Assembly: GCA_964304625.1 (NCBI GenBank)
Contig: OZ199839.1
Location: 11,656,001-11,720,000, forward strand
DNA length: 64,000 nt
DNA from: Kudoa neothunni
Lineage: Eukaryota > Cnidaria
Direction: 5' to 3'
Part shown: piece by piece, positions 47,903-59,978 of the stretch
How the letters are laid out: each line of letters opens with the position of its first letter
How positions within the stretch are numbered: the first letter of the stretch is position 1
Translations under genes and position numbers: made by a program
Notes under the pieces: model-generated
What the model was told of the DNA's origin: nothing
Database searches by the model: none
What the model saw: only the letters and a program-made list of their open reading frames with translations

Positions 47903-48399
47903 TTCCTTAACACATGCGAAGCTAACCCATTATTTTATTAACGAAGTTTATATGTTATTCCAATAAAGGAATTAAATTATTACGTTCAATAATAAATCAT
48001 GAATAGAATGATTAATTTGAAAATAAAAGAAAATTCAATGTTTACTGTCACAAGGAGGAGATTGTACACACATTCAACAGTGTTCGGGTTAAGAATTGTT
48101 AGAATTTAGAAGTTATTTTGAGCTGAATCTTTGCTCTCGGTGTTATTTTATTTTTTTATAAACAATCGTGAAAAAAATACGAAGAAGGAACGTGCGAAAG
48201 ATAGTGATTTTTAGGTGCCACACACTCCCCCATTATCCATATAATTAGTCATAAATTGTTTTAGAATATTTTAAATTTCTTATGAAATATAATATTAAAT
48301 TTGAATGATGTAATTATAGTACAAAATAGGAATTTCGTAAACAACTACACGCGGAACGAAATAGCCTCTCTCAGGTATTTACGTAACTTTTTTTTATTG

Positions 48400-48633
48400 T
48401 CGAGGACACATACCACATCGGTGTAACACACGGACTCAGGACCTTGACGTAATGGGTTCGAATCCGCCGGTGATCAAATTACTGCTTCCGTGTCGGTGGG
48501 TCTCTATCCCATATACGAGAGCTGTGGTTAAAATGTACGTTAGCTATGAAGTGAGGAAAGCGTGAATGGGAGTTTGAATCTCCGGAACCCATCGAAAGGC
48601 AAGTAATTTGCAGTCCCCACAGAGCCAACGTCC
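48400..48633 (+). mobile_element. tRNA-derived SINE, copy 2, truncated
   Basis: It contains a perfect pol III B-box GGTTCGAATCC (48455-48465) about 30 bp after an A-box-like GTGTAACACACGG. It aligns with the copy at 26305-26765 over the TGATCA to GAGAGCTG block and the AGAGCC..(A/G)GTCCTTA block. It stops exactly at the TTAA of the next piggyBac, and no SINE tail is visible on the other side of that element. Confidence 0.6.
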
Positions 48634-48637
48634 TTAA

Positions 48638-51056
48638 CCTTCCGAGCGCTTTAGGGTCTATTAGACCCCAATGCATATTGTGTTACTAATTTTATATACT
48701 TATTGGAATCAGATAAGGTTTATATCCGGTTTATTCTCCTAGAAGGGGAGCGTGAATATTATAATCATTTATTTTATAAAAATATTAAAATTACAAGGGA
48801 AATAAATAAACTTTATACACTTTGCGCTTTTTGGGGTCTATTAGACCTCATGTTTTTATTGATCTAAACAACTGTAAAAATTATTATATGCATCATATTA
48901 AAATTAAAACAGATTCTATCGAATAAATTTGGAAAAAATAACGAAACAAACGTCTACGATGATCTGCGAAGAAGGCCGAACAATACGGCTGTAGATATGA
49001 GTGTATCTGACTATGTATATTCTGGTAGTTGTGAAAGTTACTGCAGCAAATCCTTTGATATAGAACATTATAGCGATAACCTGTTCGATTCTTTCGAATC
49101 TGATGATAATGATATTGAATCCTCTGATGTATACTCCGACAAAAATGGTGTAATATGAAATATTGAAGCCCCGAAAACATCGAAAATGTGCAAAGAAAAT
49201 ATTTTAAACAAAGCCACTGGTGTTACTGCTTATTTACTACATAGAATAAAAGGATTTTCTGATTGATTAGATATATTTGTTGGTGATAGTATTTATGATA
49301 CCATTTTACGGAATACAAATAATTTTGGCTTATATCACTACAGACGATCTTGGAAACAGTTATCAAATGTAAAATTTCGCACCAAAACAAGTGTGCTAAT
49401 ATATATGGCAATATTTAAATCAAAATTAGAGTCTTTAAAAACACTGTGGAGTAAGGATAAAGGTAGGGAAATATTCGATAAGTGGAAAGAAATTCTTCCT
49501 ATTTGTCTTGTTCCAAATTCCAATTTAACCGTTGATGAGCAGCTGGTTGCTTTCAGGGGGAATTGCCCATTCAAGCAATACATGTGTTCTAAACCGGCTG
49601 TGTATGGAATCAAATTTTTCTTTCTTTTTTTTAAATCATCAACGAACTTTTGTCACAATATCTCGATTTATCTTGGGAAACTAAATAATCAAAGATTAAA
49701 CTGTTCAAGTGAAAACATAGTGCTAGAGCTTGTGTCGTATTTAAAAGACGGTGGTAGAAATATTGTCGCTAATAATTATTTCACGTCAGTTTCCCTCGCC
49801 AATAAACTATTAAACCTCGGTATGATTATGGTTTAAACAATCAGGACAAACGAAAAAGACATCCCCGAAGTATTGAAGGCAAATAAATCAAGGAACTTTA
49901 TAGTTCACTGTTTCTTTTCCTTGGGAAAAATGTTGTTGTCTTACGTGCCAAAAAAATAAGTCAGTTATACTTTTCGTTACCTCCCCAGTAAATGAAAATA
50001 TGGCTTCTGATGAATGCAAAAAACCTGAAGTCATTACATAGTACAATAAAAATAAAGGTGGTGTTGATATTGTCGACCGAATTCTCGCTTCGACTAGTGT
50101 CAAAAGATACTCAAGATGCTGGTCAATCGTTGTTTTTTTAATATTTTAGATATCAGCCTAATACATTCATTTTATCTTTGCATAGCCGTATTTAATGACA
50201 ACAAAATTAGGAGAGAACAGTTTCTGGATAAACTTGCGGACAAATTTGTCAAACCATTTGTGTTAGAAAAAAATGTGCTGGTTAAAACTCAACTATCATC
50301 AAAAAATTATCCTATTCCTTTGCCAAATTGCCGAAAATCATGTGAGCTATGTTCAAGGAACAATGACCGAAAAACTAAGAATTCGTGCATTATTTGTTTA
50401 AGATTTTGTTGTAAGAAATACTCTCAGTTTGTCTGTGTTGGTTTCTCAGCAGATAATAGAAATTAACATGTTTTGATGATGGTTTTCTATCGTTTCACCT
50501 CAAGTAATTTGAGATTTCTCTCAATTAAAATTTAAGTTGCAAGTAGGATCATTCGAATTCGCTTGAACCATTTATTAATTACATCGACTTCATTCATTTA
50601 GGATGACTGTTTTAATTCTTATCAATAATATTACGATATTTATTTAACGGAATGCTGTAAAAATATATACGCGTATGTAATTAAGGTTACTTATTAGAAT
50701 ATTTGATGAGTTTTCTGTTAAATCATTCAGGTTTATAAATGTTAGAATATGAATTTAACGATCAAATTCTCCTGAAATCAATTTATTTTGTGAATGAGAA
50801 ACCATTATTATCACATGAGATTGGGGCGATGTAACCTTAAGAAGGAATTAAATCTATCATGACGCGTTAGCCCCCCTTGTACATTGTCGCCATATAATAT
50901 TTTTACAATAGTGTATAAATTCCTCGATAGAATTTTTTCCAAATTCACATACGGGCTTAAAAAAAACTATCATCTTTAATGAGTCAATAAAAACCTTGGG
51001 TCTAGTAGATCCCAATAAACACGAAGTGTATAGTGGATTTTTAGGCTCTCAGAAGG
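48638..51056 (+). mobile_element. piggyBac element with TTAA sites; best-preserved copy of its family
   Basis: TTAA at 48634-48637 and 51057-51060. Ends CCTTCCGAGCGC and, inverted, CCTTCTGAGAGC match at 10 of 12 bases. GGGTCTATTAGACC-type palindromes lie at 48652, about 48834 and (variant GGGTCTAGTAGATCC) about 50999. The transposase spans about 48960-50465: acidic leader (DNDIESSDVYSD), KSKLESLKTLWSKDKGREIF, NLTVDEQLVAFRGNCPF (first Asp), GGRNIVANNYFTSVSLANKL with Asn at the second Asp position, GGVDIVDR (third Asp, other frame) and a C-terminal zinc ribbon (CRKSCELCSRNN, CIICLRFCCKKY). Stops and frame changes occur at about 49158, 49264, 49836 and 50100. Confidence 0.88.
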
Positions 51057-51060
51057 TTAA

Positions 51061-51850
51061 ATAATCTTGATTCTGAGTAAGGAGACGTTATCTATCATAA
51101 CAATGTACGTAGGTTATGTGTTAGAAAAAGTTTTGAATAGATTATATTATATGAGCGACGAAATTAAGGTTTTTCTTAAAATGAAAGCTTTGAATTGTGA
51201 CTTTATCGATAATAAATACTGTGATGAGTGGAGGTCTGAGTTTATGTTCGCATTTGACATCTTTGAAAAACTCAATGGCTAAAACCTAAATTTTTATGTT
51301 AAACAGCTTATGAGTTATAAAATGTTCAACCACATTAAATCTTTTGAAGCGAAACTATCCCTTTTTAGTAATCAAATAAATGAAGGGAATTTACTCACTT
51401 TCAATTGTTTGCAAAAGAAAAAGTTCCTCCGGCTATTCGTATTACAACAAAAAGCCATCTGAAATCTTTATTAGATGATTTCGATAGAATATTTAAATAC
51501 TTTTGACAGGGTGAACCAAAATTTCAAATACTCACATCGTTATTCTCTGATGAGGTCAATACGACTCTGACGAGCTTAAGCTTGAACTGTAGATTATTAA
51601 AAGAATTGTTTTTTGCTATTCCATTAGTAGAATTTTACAATTCGTTACCTGCTAAGAGTTTCCCATGCGTTAGAAATTTTGCTTCAGAAATATTTTCTAT
51701 GTTTGGGTCAACCCATATTTGTGAGCAAAGTTTCTCCTGTGTGATAATTAATAAAAACAATAATAGGTCTTTGGCGCAGACAAAAACCTAGGAGCCGTAC
51801 TCAGGATATCTTCAAGCAACCTAAAATCGAGTCTTAAACTATTAGTATTA
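51061..51850 (+). pseudogene. hAT transposase remnant, ZBED/Buster-like C-terminal half
   Basis: It starts directly after the piggyBac TTAA. Blocks: VLEKVLNRLYYMSDEIKVFL, MSYKMFNHIKSFEAKLSLFS followed by NQINEGNLLTF, a broken middle, then PLVEFYNSLPAKSFPCVRNF, ASEIFSMFGSTHICEQSFSC and RLRHKNLGAVLRISSSNLKS. This order fits the C-terminal half of the hAT group that gave vertebrate ZBED5/SCAND3-like genes, with CEQ-SF as the dimerisation core. The frame changes at about 51285, 51420-51580 and 51780. The N-terminal half was not found on the far side of the piggyBac. Confidence 0.7.
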
Positions 51851-52741
51851 GTTCATGAAAATATTCGGTAATTTTTTTTTTATATTCTCTTTTTATTTGG
51901 CGTCTGAAATGCAACACCAATCATTTCAGAGTTGAAGCTTTATGATAAATATAAGTTTTATAAATTGATATAATTATGGGAAATTAAAAGAAATAATACA
52001 AAATAAGAAATAATAAATTATGATAACTTCGCTTGGTGGAATTATTATTCTAAAAAATATACATAAAAAACTTTAAAGATGAATATTACATTGATATATA
52101 CCAAAAATTAAGATTTTTTTTAATTTCATGTTATTTTAATCTTAATTTTGGATTGTAATATTCTGTAATAAATTGTAAGAAAATTATTTCTGCAAATTGA
52201 TTGTATTTGTCACAACAAATTTCATGTAATCTGAAATATTATAAATCTAATTAATTTTTATTAGTTTGATTATATTCAAATTTATAATTTAGGTCTCATT
52301 TTAAAGTTGATATTATATTGAATTGTATGCTTAAAATAATTGTATCAGTCATTTTTTAAATATTTCATGTGTATTTAATGAGTAATATTAACCTTTCATA
52401 ACTTTAGTTATAATTAAAATTAATTATTTATTAAAACTATTATTTCGATCGTATCATGAAATAGTATGCAGATCACAAAATTTCTATATTTAAAAAAATT
52501 ATTTAATCCTTGTTTAAATTAATTTATACGCTAACTTGTTTATCTTACCAAAAATGTTATGAAAGCCAACAATAGGTATTTAAGTTCTCGGAAAACGCAT
52601 TATCAACAATTCCACCCTCAAAACTTCTGTAAAGAGCCAATGTGACCCCAGACCCAAAAGTTGTGCCCACCATTTTTAAAGCGTAACTTGATTTTTTGAA
52701 TGTTATGATAAATTTTTATTATTTAGTGTTTGTAACACATT
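51851..52741. other. AT-rich spacer
   Basis: No gene is seen. A TTAA followed by CCTTTC at 52388-52397 could be the left end of the following piggyBac element, but its match to the right end is too short to be sure. Confidence 0.4.
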
Positions 52742-54480
52742 ATGTACGATGAATCAGAAAAACTAATTGAAGATTCTTCTAAAGGCATTGGTTGTGAACC
52801 TGACTACGAGTTCTCAAATTCTGTTGATAAATCAACTGACGATTTCCTGGAAGAATTAAGTAGCCAATCTTAAACTGAAGGATCAGATAACGACTTGAAT
52901 TTTTTCATTGGGAATGAAAATTCTGACTTTGTAGTTTCTCGGTGTGGTTTTCAATGGAATTTGAAGTATCACACAGGAACTAAAAATCGCTCACACCAAC
53001 AAAATTTCACCCCCTCCCTCTACATTTCTTGAGAAAATGGGTAATTTCGAAACTATCTCTCAAGCATTTGGATTGTTTTTTTCTCGTGATATTCTTGATG
53101 CGTTAATGCAGTGCACGAATAAACATTGTGAGCAGTATAGAGGTTTTAACCGTAACGAAATAACAGTAGTGGAGTTAAAGACTGCTTTTGGTGGTATGCA
53201 CGATTCGGATTGCTCGAATGGATCATCTCTCGCACATTCTAAAATGCAAGAGAATACCAATCCTTTATTTAAACAATTTTATTTTGCGGTAGCAATTTCG
53301 AGGAACAGATTCGCACATATTTATCAAATGTCGCGATTTGATGATAAGGCGAAAAGAACTAAACGTAAAAAAATGTCAAATGATGGTTTCGAGGCGATCC
53401 GAGACGTTTATCAAACTTTTAATAATAATTTTATGAAAATTCGTTGGCCAAGGCTCCGCATCACTGTTGATGATAGGTTGGTAAAATTTAAAGGAAAATG
53501 CCTCTTCCGGGTATACATGAAATCTAAGCCAGGTGGTTATGACATCAAATTATGGGTGGCTGCAGATGCCGAAACATCATATCTTCTCAACATATATCCT
53601 TTTACGGGAAAGGTTGATGGATTAAATGAGATGAACCAATTTGCAAGGATAGTAAAAGACAATATTTCACCTTTTTATGACACATGTCGAGAAGTTACAA
53701 TCAACAACTTCTTTACTTCTATTCCACTCGCCCAGGAACTACTTTCAAATAAAATAACTTTGACTGAAACTATCAGACCATACAAACACGAGATTTCTAA
53801 AGAATTCCTCAAAAATCCTAGGTGTAAGGTTTTCTCGTCAATTTTTGGATTTCATGGAGACCTCACTTTGGTCTCATATGTAACCAAAAATAATTATTCT
53901 GTAAACTTTCTCTCAACCGATCATAACGATAGTTCGATTGAAAATGAGGAGAGAAAACGACCTAGTGTAATTATTTATTACAATAAAACAAAAAGCAGTG
54001 TTGATATGGCAGACAAAATAACTGTGTTTTATTCTTGTTCAAAACCAATACGCAGATGGTTAATGAAAATTATTATGGACCTATTAGATATAGCAGTTTT
54101 AAACTCTTATATCTTACTTACCAAAAAATATTCTGAATGACAAAAAAAATAATGAAAGTGGGAGAAAATATTTTATTAGAGAGCTATCCATTGATTTAGT
54201 TAGGGAAAATGTTTCTCATCGCCAAACGAATTCTGACCGATTACCAAGCTACATAAGATATTGTTTTAGTCTTTTTGATGATAATAATAATGATAATAAA
54301 TCAATAAAAACGAATTTACTACAACTGCCAAGTAGAAAAAGGTTTTCCTTGTGCTAAAGAAATGTCAACAAGGAAACAAAGCTAGCGTGTTTCAATTGTC
54401 GAAGATTCGTGTGTACAAAGCATAGGGTCAAAAAAAAATTATTGTATGTACCGAATGCAACAAATAATTTCTTTTTGAAC
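52742..54480 (+). pseudogene. piggyBac transposase, nearly full length, with a catalytic Asp to Asn change
   Basis: An acidic leader starts at 52742 (MYDESEKLIEDSSKGIGCEP) and breaks at 52871; a long frame runs 53037-54140 (367 codons). In that frame: first Asp D145 (ITVDDRLVKFKGKC), position 223 Asn in REVTINNFFTSIPLA where the family has Asp, and D323 (KSSVDMADK). A frameshift at about 54135 leads into the tail (RKYFIRELSIDLVRENVS) and a zinc ribbon (LACFNCRRFVCTKHRV). The likely right element end is TTAA 55315-55318, with GTCACTGAGTGAC (55254-55266) inside it. It belongs to a different piggyBac lineage from the 42.6 and 48.6 kb copies. Confidence 0.88.
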
Positions 54481-56017
54481 AATGATTTTATAGATCTTAC
54501 TCAATGTAATTATGTAAGAGCTATATATTATACACTGATTTGATTGCATCTTTAATTCTGTATCACTCTTGAAACGAAAAACTATAATTCTCTGGGGAAA
54601 TTAAATTATTTAACGTCTAGTGTTAAATGTTGTTTCAAAAAGGGAGAATTTTAATATTTATGCAGTTCCCTTACATAAGGATTATTTCATAAATGTTTGT
54701 TGTAGTATTTGGAGGTGTAATTATTTTGCTTTTTCTATTTACTAAAAGTAAAATTATTAATTAACATCCAACTTTCAAACAAAGGATAGCAAAAATCGGA
54801 GAAAACGAAGAATGCAGCTTAAGCATGCGGTATAGTTAAAAAATTGTATACTTTTATGAATTCATCAATTAAACGCTTAGTAGTAAGGTTATTCAGGAAA
54901 TCTCGAATTTGAGTTACGTTGTCTCAGTTAACCTAAAATAAACAAATGTTTTATGCTTGGCGTGGTGGTATTGCGAGTTTCAGTGATACCATTAAATATC
55001 CATTTTTCAGCAATAACATATTATATTTAATTTAACTGTTATATGTTCTTTTTAATGTTTAATTTTTTATAATTTTAATGCGCATAACTTTGCATGGTTA
55101 CATGATGACTTCACTCATAAATATTCGCGTTTTCTATCCCACATGAGCTAAAAGCTTCCTTAAATGGAACATTTCTGAGTTTATCAATGTTTCAGACGTC
55201 ATAAATTAATGTTTAGAAAAATAAAAAATTGACTAAGGTATGTTGCAACTGGAGTCACTGAGTGACCCCACCTCGGACAGAGCGTGATTCTATTCTGAGT
55301 ACGTATAGGGAAGGTTAACCGAGCGTTATTAATTTTTCGTTAACCAATATTTTATTCATAACCGATACACAATATATGATTATATATTATTTAATTCATA
55401 TATCTCAATTATATGAAAACATTGTAGTTTAGAATATAAAAATAACGTTTTTATATTACTTTCACATTTGCATACACATCTTATAATGGCATCAACTATG
55501 AATAAAGTCTATATACATATAATCAAACAACTTGGGATCCTTGGTTTCTTTAAACTTAAAATGTTTTATTCAAAGTTAATAACAGTTGATTCACATACGG
55601 AAATAACTTTTAATGTCGATTCAAACAATTAATATGATTATGTCGGTGTGAAAGCATTGTTTGCTGAATTGTATATGAACAGATGGTTGAATAATGGCAT
55701 TTTTAAATGTTATTAGAATTTTTTTAAATGTATAAGTGTACACGTATTTTAAATTAATATATCTTAAGGTTGTTCCAATGAAAATAAATATTAATTCATA
55801 TTAAAATAGGTGTTTTAAATGATCCTTTCGTCAAAGTTTAAGCTTTTTTCATTAATTATTTAATTAATTAATAATAAAATAAGTAAATTCTGTCTGGTTT
55901 GAGATAGATATAATATTTGAAGGATCTTAAAGATTATACTAAAATATCATTACCGAGTTATAATCGAAACCCTAGTAAATGTCGAATTCGTCTATAGAAT
56001 AATTAGCTCATTATCTT
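54481..56017. other. Right part of a piggyBac element and upstream region of the second receptor locus
   Basis: To 55314 this is the non-coding right flank of the piggyBac element. From 55319 to 56017 it is AT-rich with no frame; TAGCTCATTATC at 56004-56015 matches the motif before the first receptor gene. Confidence 0.45.
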
Positions 56018-57076
56018 ATGACAACCATGATGAGGAACATTATTTTTAATTCTGTTTTACTATTTATCACTTTAATTTCAGTAATTGGTAACAATTCTTA
56101 ATTGGAAAAATTTAGTATATTTTTTGACGTCATTATTACATAGAGAATAACTTGGAAAAGTGTAATATTCACTATGCATACAAGTCTAATTTGGATGTGT
56201 TGGACGTGTGGCTGAACATTCCAGGACAACGCGAATATATCGAAATAAGTTGGAAGTTAGTAAATTCAATCAATAGAACTCCTATTCGGATGTCTCGAAA
56301 AAGTCTGATTAAATGTGAAAGTGACGGTGTTTGTCCAATGTCAATTTACGACCTGAGCAGATTAACGCCGTACCTATTTTTCGTTGAAACAAACGTGTGT
56401 TTACAAAAAGAGCCGCTAAAAATATTTCGAAGTACGTAACCATATATTAATCTTAATTTAAATAAAATTAAATTGGACTATTTTTAGGTGAATTAAACAT
56501 TGAAATTGATTATAGTATAAATGAAGACTCAAAAGTCGTATTTCTAAATGAAATCTTTCGTCACAAAAGATATATTTGTCACATTGAAATAGATGAAACA
56601 ATTATAAATGGGATAACTCGTTATCCGTCTCTATCTATTTACAATTATTGTGATGAACCATCGTACAAAATACCAGAGAATTTGGATAGTGCTATGTTGA
56701 CCATCAACATAAAGGGCATGAGCTACCCCATTAAACTTACAATTAACAGTGAGCCAAAAAAAATTTGGGTGTTTCTGAATTATTTTAGGTAACATGTTGA
56801 AAGAGAATCCTTATTTATATGATCAGACACACGACAATAAAATCTATATAAATTTCAATAAAGAAGCTATCAAAAATTACAATTTATATTTGATTAATCA
56901 TTTCCATGTTAACGAAGAAACATCTTCAGCTTATCAAATAGAAACAAAATGTGGAAAAAATACTGAATCTTATCAGGAAGGAGAATTTGTATGTGATTAT
57001 TCTTACGGTTTGTCAGAGTTTCTGAGATTGGAGAACAATGAAAACAAAAGAAGTTTTCTATTACACATGCATCAAC
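56018..57076 (+). CDS. Second receptor-type locus, exons 1-4: signal peptide and three modules
   Basis: Exon 1 (56018-56087) encodes MTTMMRNIIFNSVLLFITLI, a signal peptide; the ATG codons at 56027 and 56030 are alternative starts. Exon 2 (56144-56431): ENNLEKCNIHYAYKSNLDV, KCESDGVCPMSI. Exon 3 (56488-56748): SELNIEIDYSINEDSKVVF. Exon 4 (56789-57076): SNMLKENPYLYDQTHDNKIY to RSFLLHMHQ, with CGKNTESYQEGEFVCDY. All are phase 1 and open. Positions and intron lengths mirror 5830-6865 in the first locus. Exon 4 is intact here, which shows that the first locus carries the damage. Confidence 0.72.
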
Positions 57077-57116
57077 GTGAGATAATTATTACAGTTTTTA
57101 ATATATTTGAATTTAG

Positions 57117-58573
57117 GTAATGATGATGATATAACTCTGATTAATGGATTTGGTCAGTTCAAATTAATTATTGATGACTCAAAATTTGATCTAAATAATA
57201 CTGAATACATATTGGATAGATATAATGGAAATAAAATAGAGAAAAGATTTAATTGTAACAGAAACAACAAAATTGGTTGCATCGGATTTGTCGTTGATAA
57301 TGCTATTATTTTTGAAAAGGAATTTTTAAAAACGTACAGAATAAAACTGTTATATGAAAAAAAAGTTTTGAAGAATTAATCCAATGGAAAACTACATTAA
57401 TTAAATTTTATCATTCAATTGGATCGAAAATATTCATGTTTGGTCGAATATACCAGAAGAATACAACCTGAGTTGTTTATACACATTGACCAGGGTTGAT
57501 ACTTTATGGGATGGCTATCACGTGGCGGGAACATACGATTCGTATGGTCCACATTCTCATACTGGCTATAAACCATGCCAAAATTACACAATTGACCTTT
57601 CGTCTATCACTCCCAAAACGTTTGCACATATATATACCTCAGCTGAATTATGTGGATTCCATAAGAAATATATATGAAAAATATAACTTCCGAATTTCGA
57701 AATCCAATGATGATCTCAAAATAGCAACAGTTTTCAAGAAAGAACATTGTAATATAAAATTTGTTGACTTAAAGAATAAACTAGAATACATGTATTCCAA
57801 CAAAAATATATTCAGTCAAAGTGATGATGCATATACCTGTGAATCTGAATATTCGTATCCATCAGATATTGATAAAAGAAATATTATTGGAATTTATTTA
57901 AAATCACTTGAAACAGACAGCGTCTTCTACGTTGATCTACTTTACGGTAATAAATAAAGAAAATTTATAATTCCACATTAAAACATATATTAGACGACGA
58001 AAACTTCGACGTACAAATTAATCAGCCAGTTTCTGGCCAACTGAGCCTTGAATTTACAAAACCAATGGCTATTAATTCATTAGAGTATATAAAGATATTT
58101 CAAGTGGATGGTCTTAAAAATGATTTGCAATTATTTTACAAGGAAATATAATTCGATAAGCCATGACACAGAAAAATTATCTCAATTAGAATTGGGAGTA
58201 TTATTAGCTAAAGTTTGTCTATCTAGAGGTAAAAGTTAAATCAGGTCCCATTTTTAACAAAATTCTATCATTGCGTAAGAAAAATTTGTTGATGTATTTA
58301 TATTAAATCTTATTTTAGCTGATATTTCAGTGGATCCTTATGTAAAAGTTAATGAAAGAAATGTTGAAATTATTCCTCTGAATGCCGTAAATGTTGAAGG
58401 AGAATGTAAATTGGTGTTAAGTTTCTTACAATGGATCTGACGAATATACAACGTCAAAACTAGCTTATATCCATAAATGCAACGAAAAACTAGTTATTGA
58501 GAATTAAAGGAGAGAAATGATATTTCTATCTACAAAGACAATCGACCGATTGTTAGACAATCCTTTACTTTAT
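57117..58573 (+). pseudogene. Second receptor-type locus, exons 5-6, broken
   Basis: Exon 5 (57117-58274) starts SNDDDITLINGFGQFKLII but is disrupted near 57360 (lost bases), 57622 (one extra T in ACGTTTGCACAT against ACGTTGCACAT), 57956 (TAA) and 58150. Exon 6 (58319-58573) has an extra base near 58424 and a TAA near 58507. From about 57480 on, the DNA is very close to 7262-8390 of the first locus, much closer than the flanking exons. The splice sites remain. Confidence 0.7.
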
Positions 58574-58776
58574 GTTATGATTATATTATTCCATTAAGAA
58601 AGTTCAAAATAAATATTTGAAATATAATAATTACTTTAAATATTTACTGAAATATAAAATATTAATTACACAATTAAATTTTCGTATTATTTATAATATT
58701 TGAATTACGTCTTATAATTGATTATTTAAAATTATAAATATAATTAATTAAAAATTATAATTTTGATAAATTATAG

Positions 58777-59978
58777 ATGGCAACAATTTAATAACTGGAA
58801 TGGAATACAATAACAATAAAATTTTGATTCGTCACAAAGAACAAGGAAATGAAATTTCAAAATGCACGATTGAGGTTAAAGAGACTAATACGAACGGAAA
58901 AACATTATTCAAAAAATGCAATCCTGTTACAGATTCCTGTAATGCTATTGTAGATTGTAATAACGTCACCATTGATACGGTATATAATAAAAATTTTTAC
59001 CTTAAACTTTCCATCAATGATGATGTGGAAGAGCTGACTGTACGAGAAAGTAATTAATCGAAATGAATAAAATGCTACAACTAATTATTAAATGATAGTT
59101 CCACTTGAGATAATTTGGGAACACCAATGGGATAGCAACTCATTGAAAATTTTCCACCGAATGGCTGGTATTGGTTTCAAATGCTGTTACAAACTCGAAG
59201 GTGTAATCGATGAATCAAACAAAGAAAAATTAATTGGAAACGAAGATTTGAGCAATTGTCAACTTGTAGAATGCAATAATTTAAGTTTTACTCTAGAATC
59301 TCTTTCTGACATATCAGAAAAATATATAAAATTAAAGTTTAGTTATCAAATTGAAGGGGAGAAAACTGCAAAGCATTACGATTTAGGTAATTATAATTAC
59401 TAAAGCATTAGTTTCAGGCTTGTCTAGAAATATTTAAATAAAATCATATATTTAATGCTTTTCTTTTAAAACTTTAATGTAATTGAAAAAGGTTGTAGAA
59501 TTTAATCCATTTCTTGACAGAGCCGTGTTTTCACGCTATAATATTTATAAAAGTATTATTAAACATATTTTAAATTTAAAAAGATCGAACGGATGAAGTT
59601 AATTATTAATGCTTTTAGGATTAAATTGATTATAAAAATTAAAAAAAGAATTTTTTGTCCTAATTTATATCCAATATGACATTTCTAAACTATACTTTAG
59701 GTCATACCAAACATGATTATGTCTTAACACAAGGAGAGGGCTCAGTGTATTACAAACATATTTTAAAATTAAAAAATGATGCTTCACTAAATCAGAAGTG
59801 GTATTTATATAAAAATAATGTCTTGACGGAAGTGACTCAAAACATTGACCAAATTGATACCGGTTCAGTGACATACAAATCTTTGAAGCCCGACTTCGAG
59901 CAGGAGTACAAATTGGCTGTTGAAGTGGGACCTAACGATGCACAATTATTAATATACTACTATCATGAGAAGAATTTA
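58777..59978 (+). CDS. Second receptor-type locus, exons 7-9
   Basis: Exon 7 (58777-59049): GNNLITGMEYNNNKILIRH, KCNPVTDSCNAIVDC. Exon 8 (59099-59396): PLEIIWEHQWDSNSLKIFHR, NCQLVECNNL. Exon 9 (59701-59978): HTKHDYVLTQGEGSVYYKHI, ending HEKNL at phase 0. All are open. The 304-bp intron between exons 8 and 9 is the short form of the intron that carries a Tigger element in the first locus. Confidence 0.72.

Larger units (their letters stand above)
44886..48238 (-). mobile_element. Merlin (IS1595/ISXO2-like) element with about 200-bp terminal inverted repeats
   Basis: The left end begins GGTAGTGGGGGAGTGTGTGG and the inverted right end begins GGATAATGGGGGAGTGTGTGG. Similarity continues for about 200 bp (44886-45095 against 48030-48238), including GTTCCTTCTTCGTA, GATTGTTTATA, AACACCGAGAGCAAAG and TTCTTAACCCGAAC. 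Both sides are flanked by ATATAAT (44879-44885, 48239-48245). It encodes an ISXO2-like transposase on the minus strand. Its left edge lies ten bases beyond the TTAA of the piggyBac at 42595-44872. Confidence 0.85.

Noticed and set aside
48893-49613. Minus-strand frames over the piggyBac N-terminal region
   Set aside because: Antisense to acidic leader and DDE blocks that are clearly piggyBac on plus.
52388-52397. TTAACCTTTC as the left end of the 52.7-kb piggyBac
   Set aside because: Only about five bases match the right end (CCTTCC); not enough to define the boundary.
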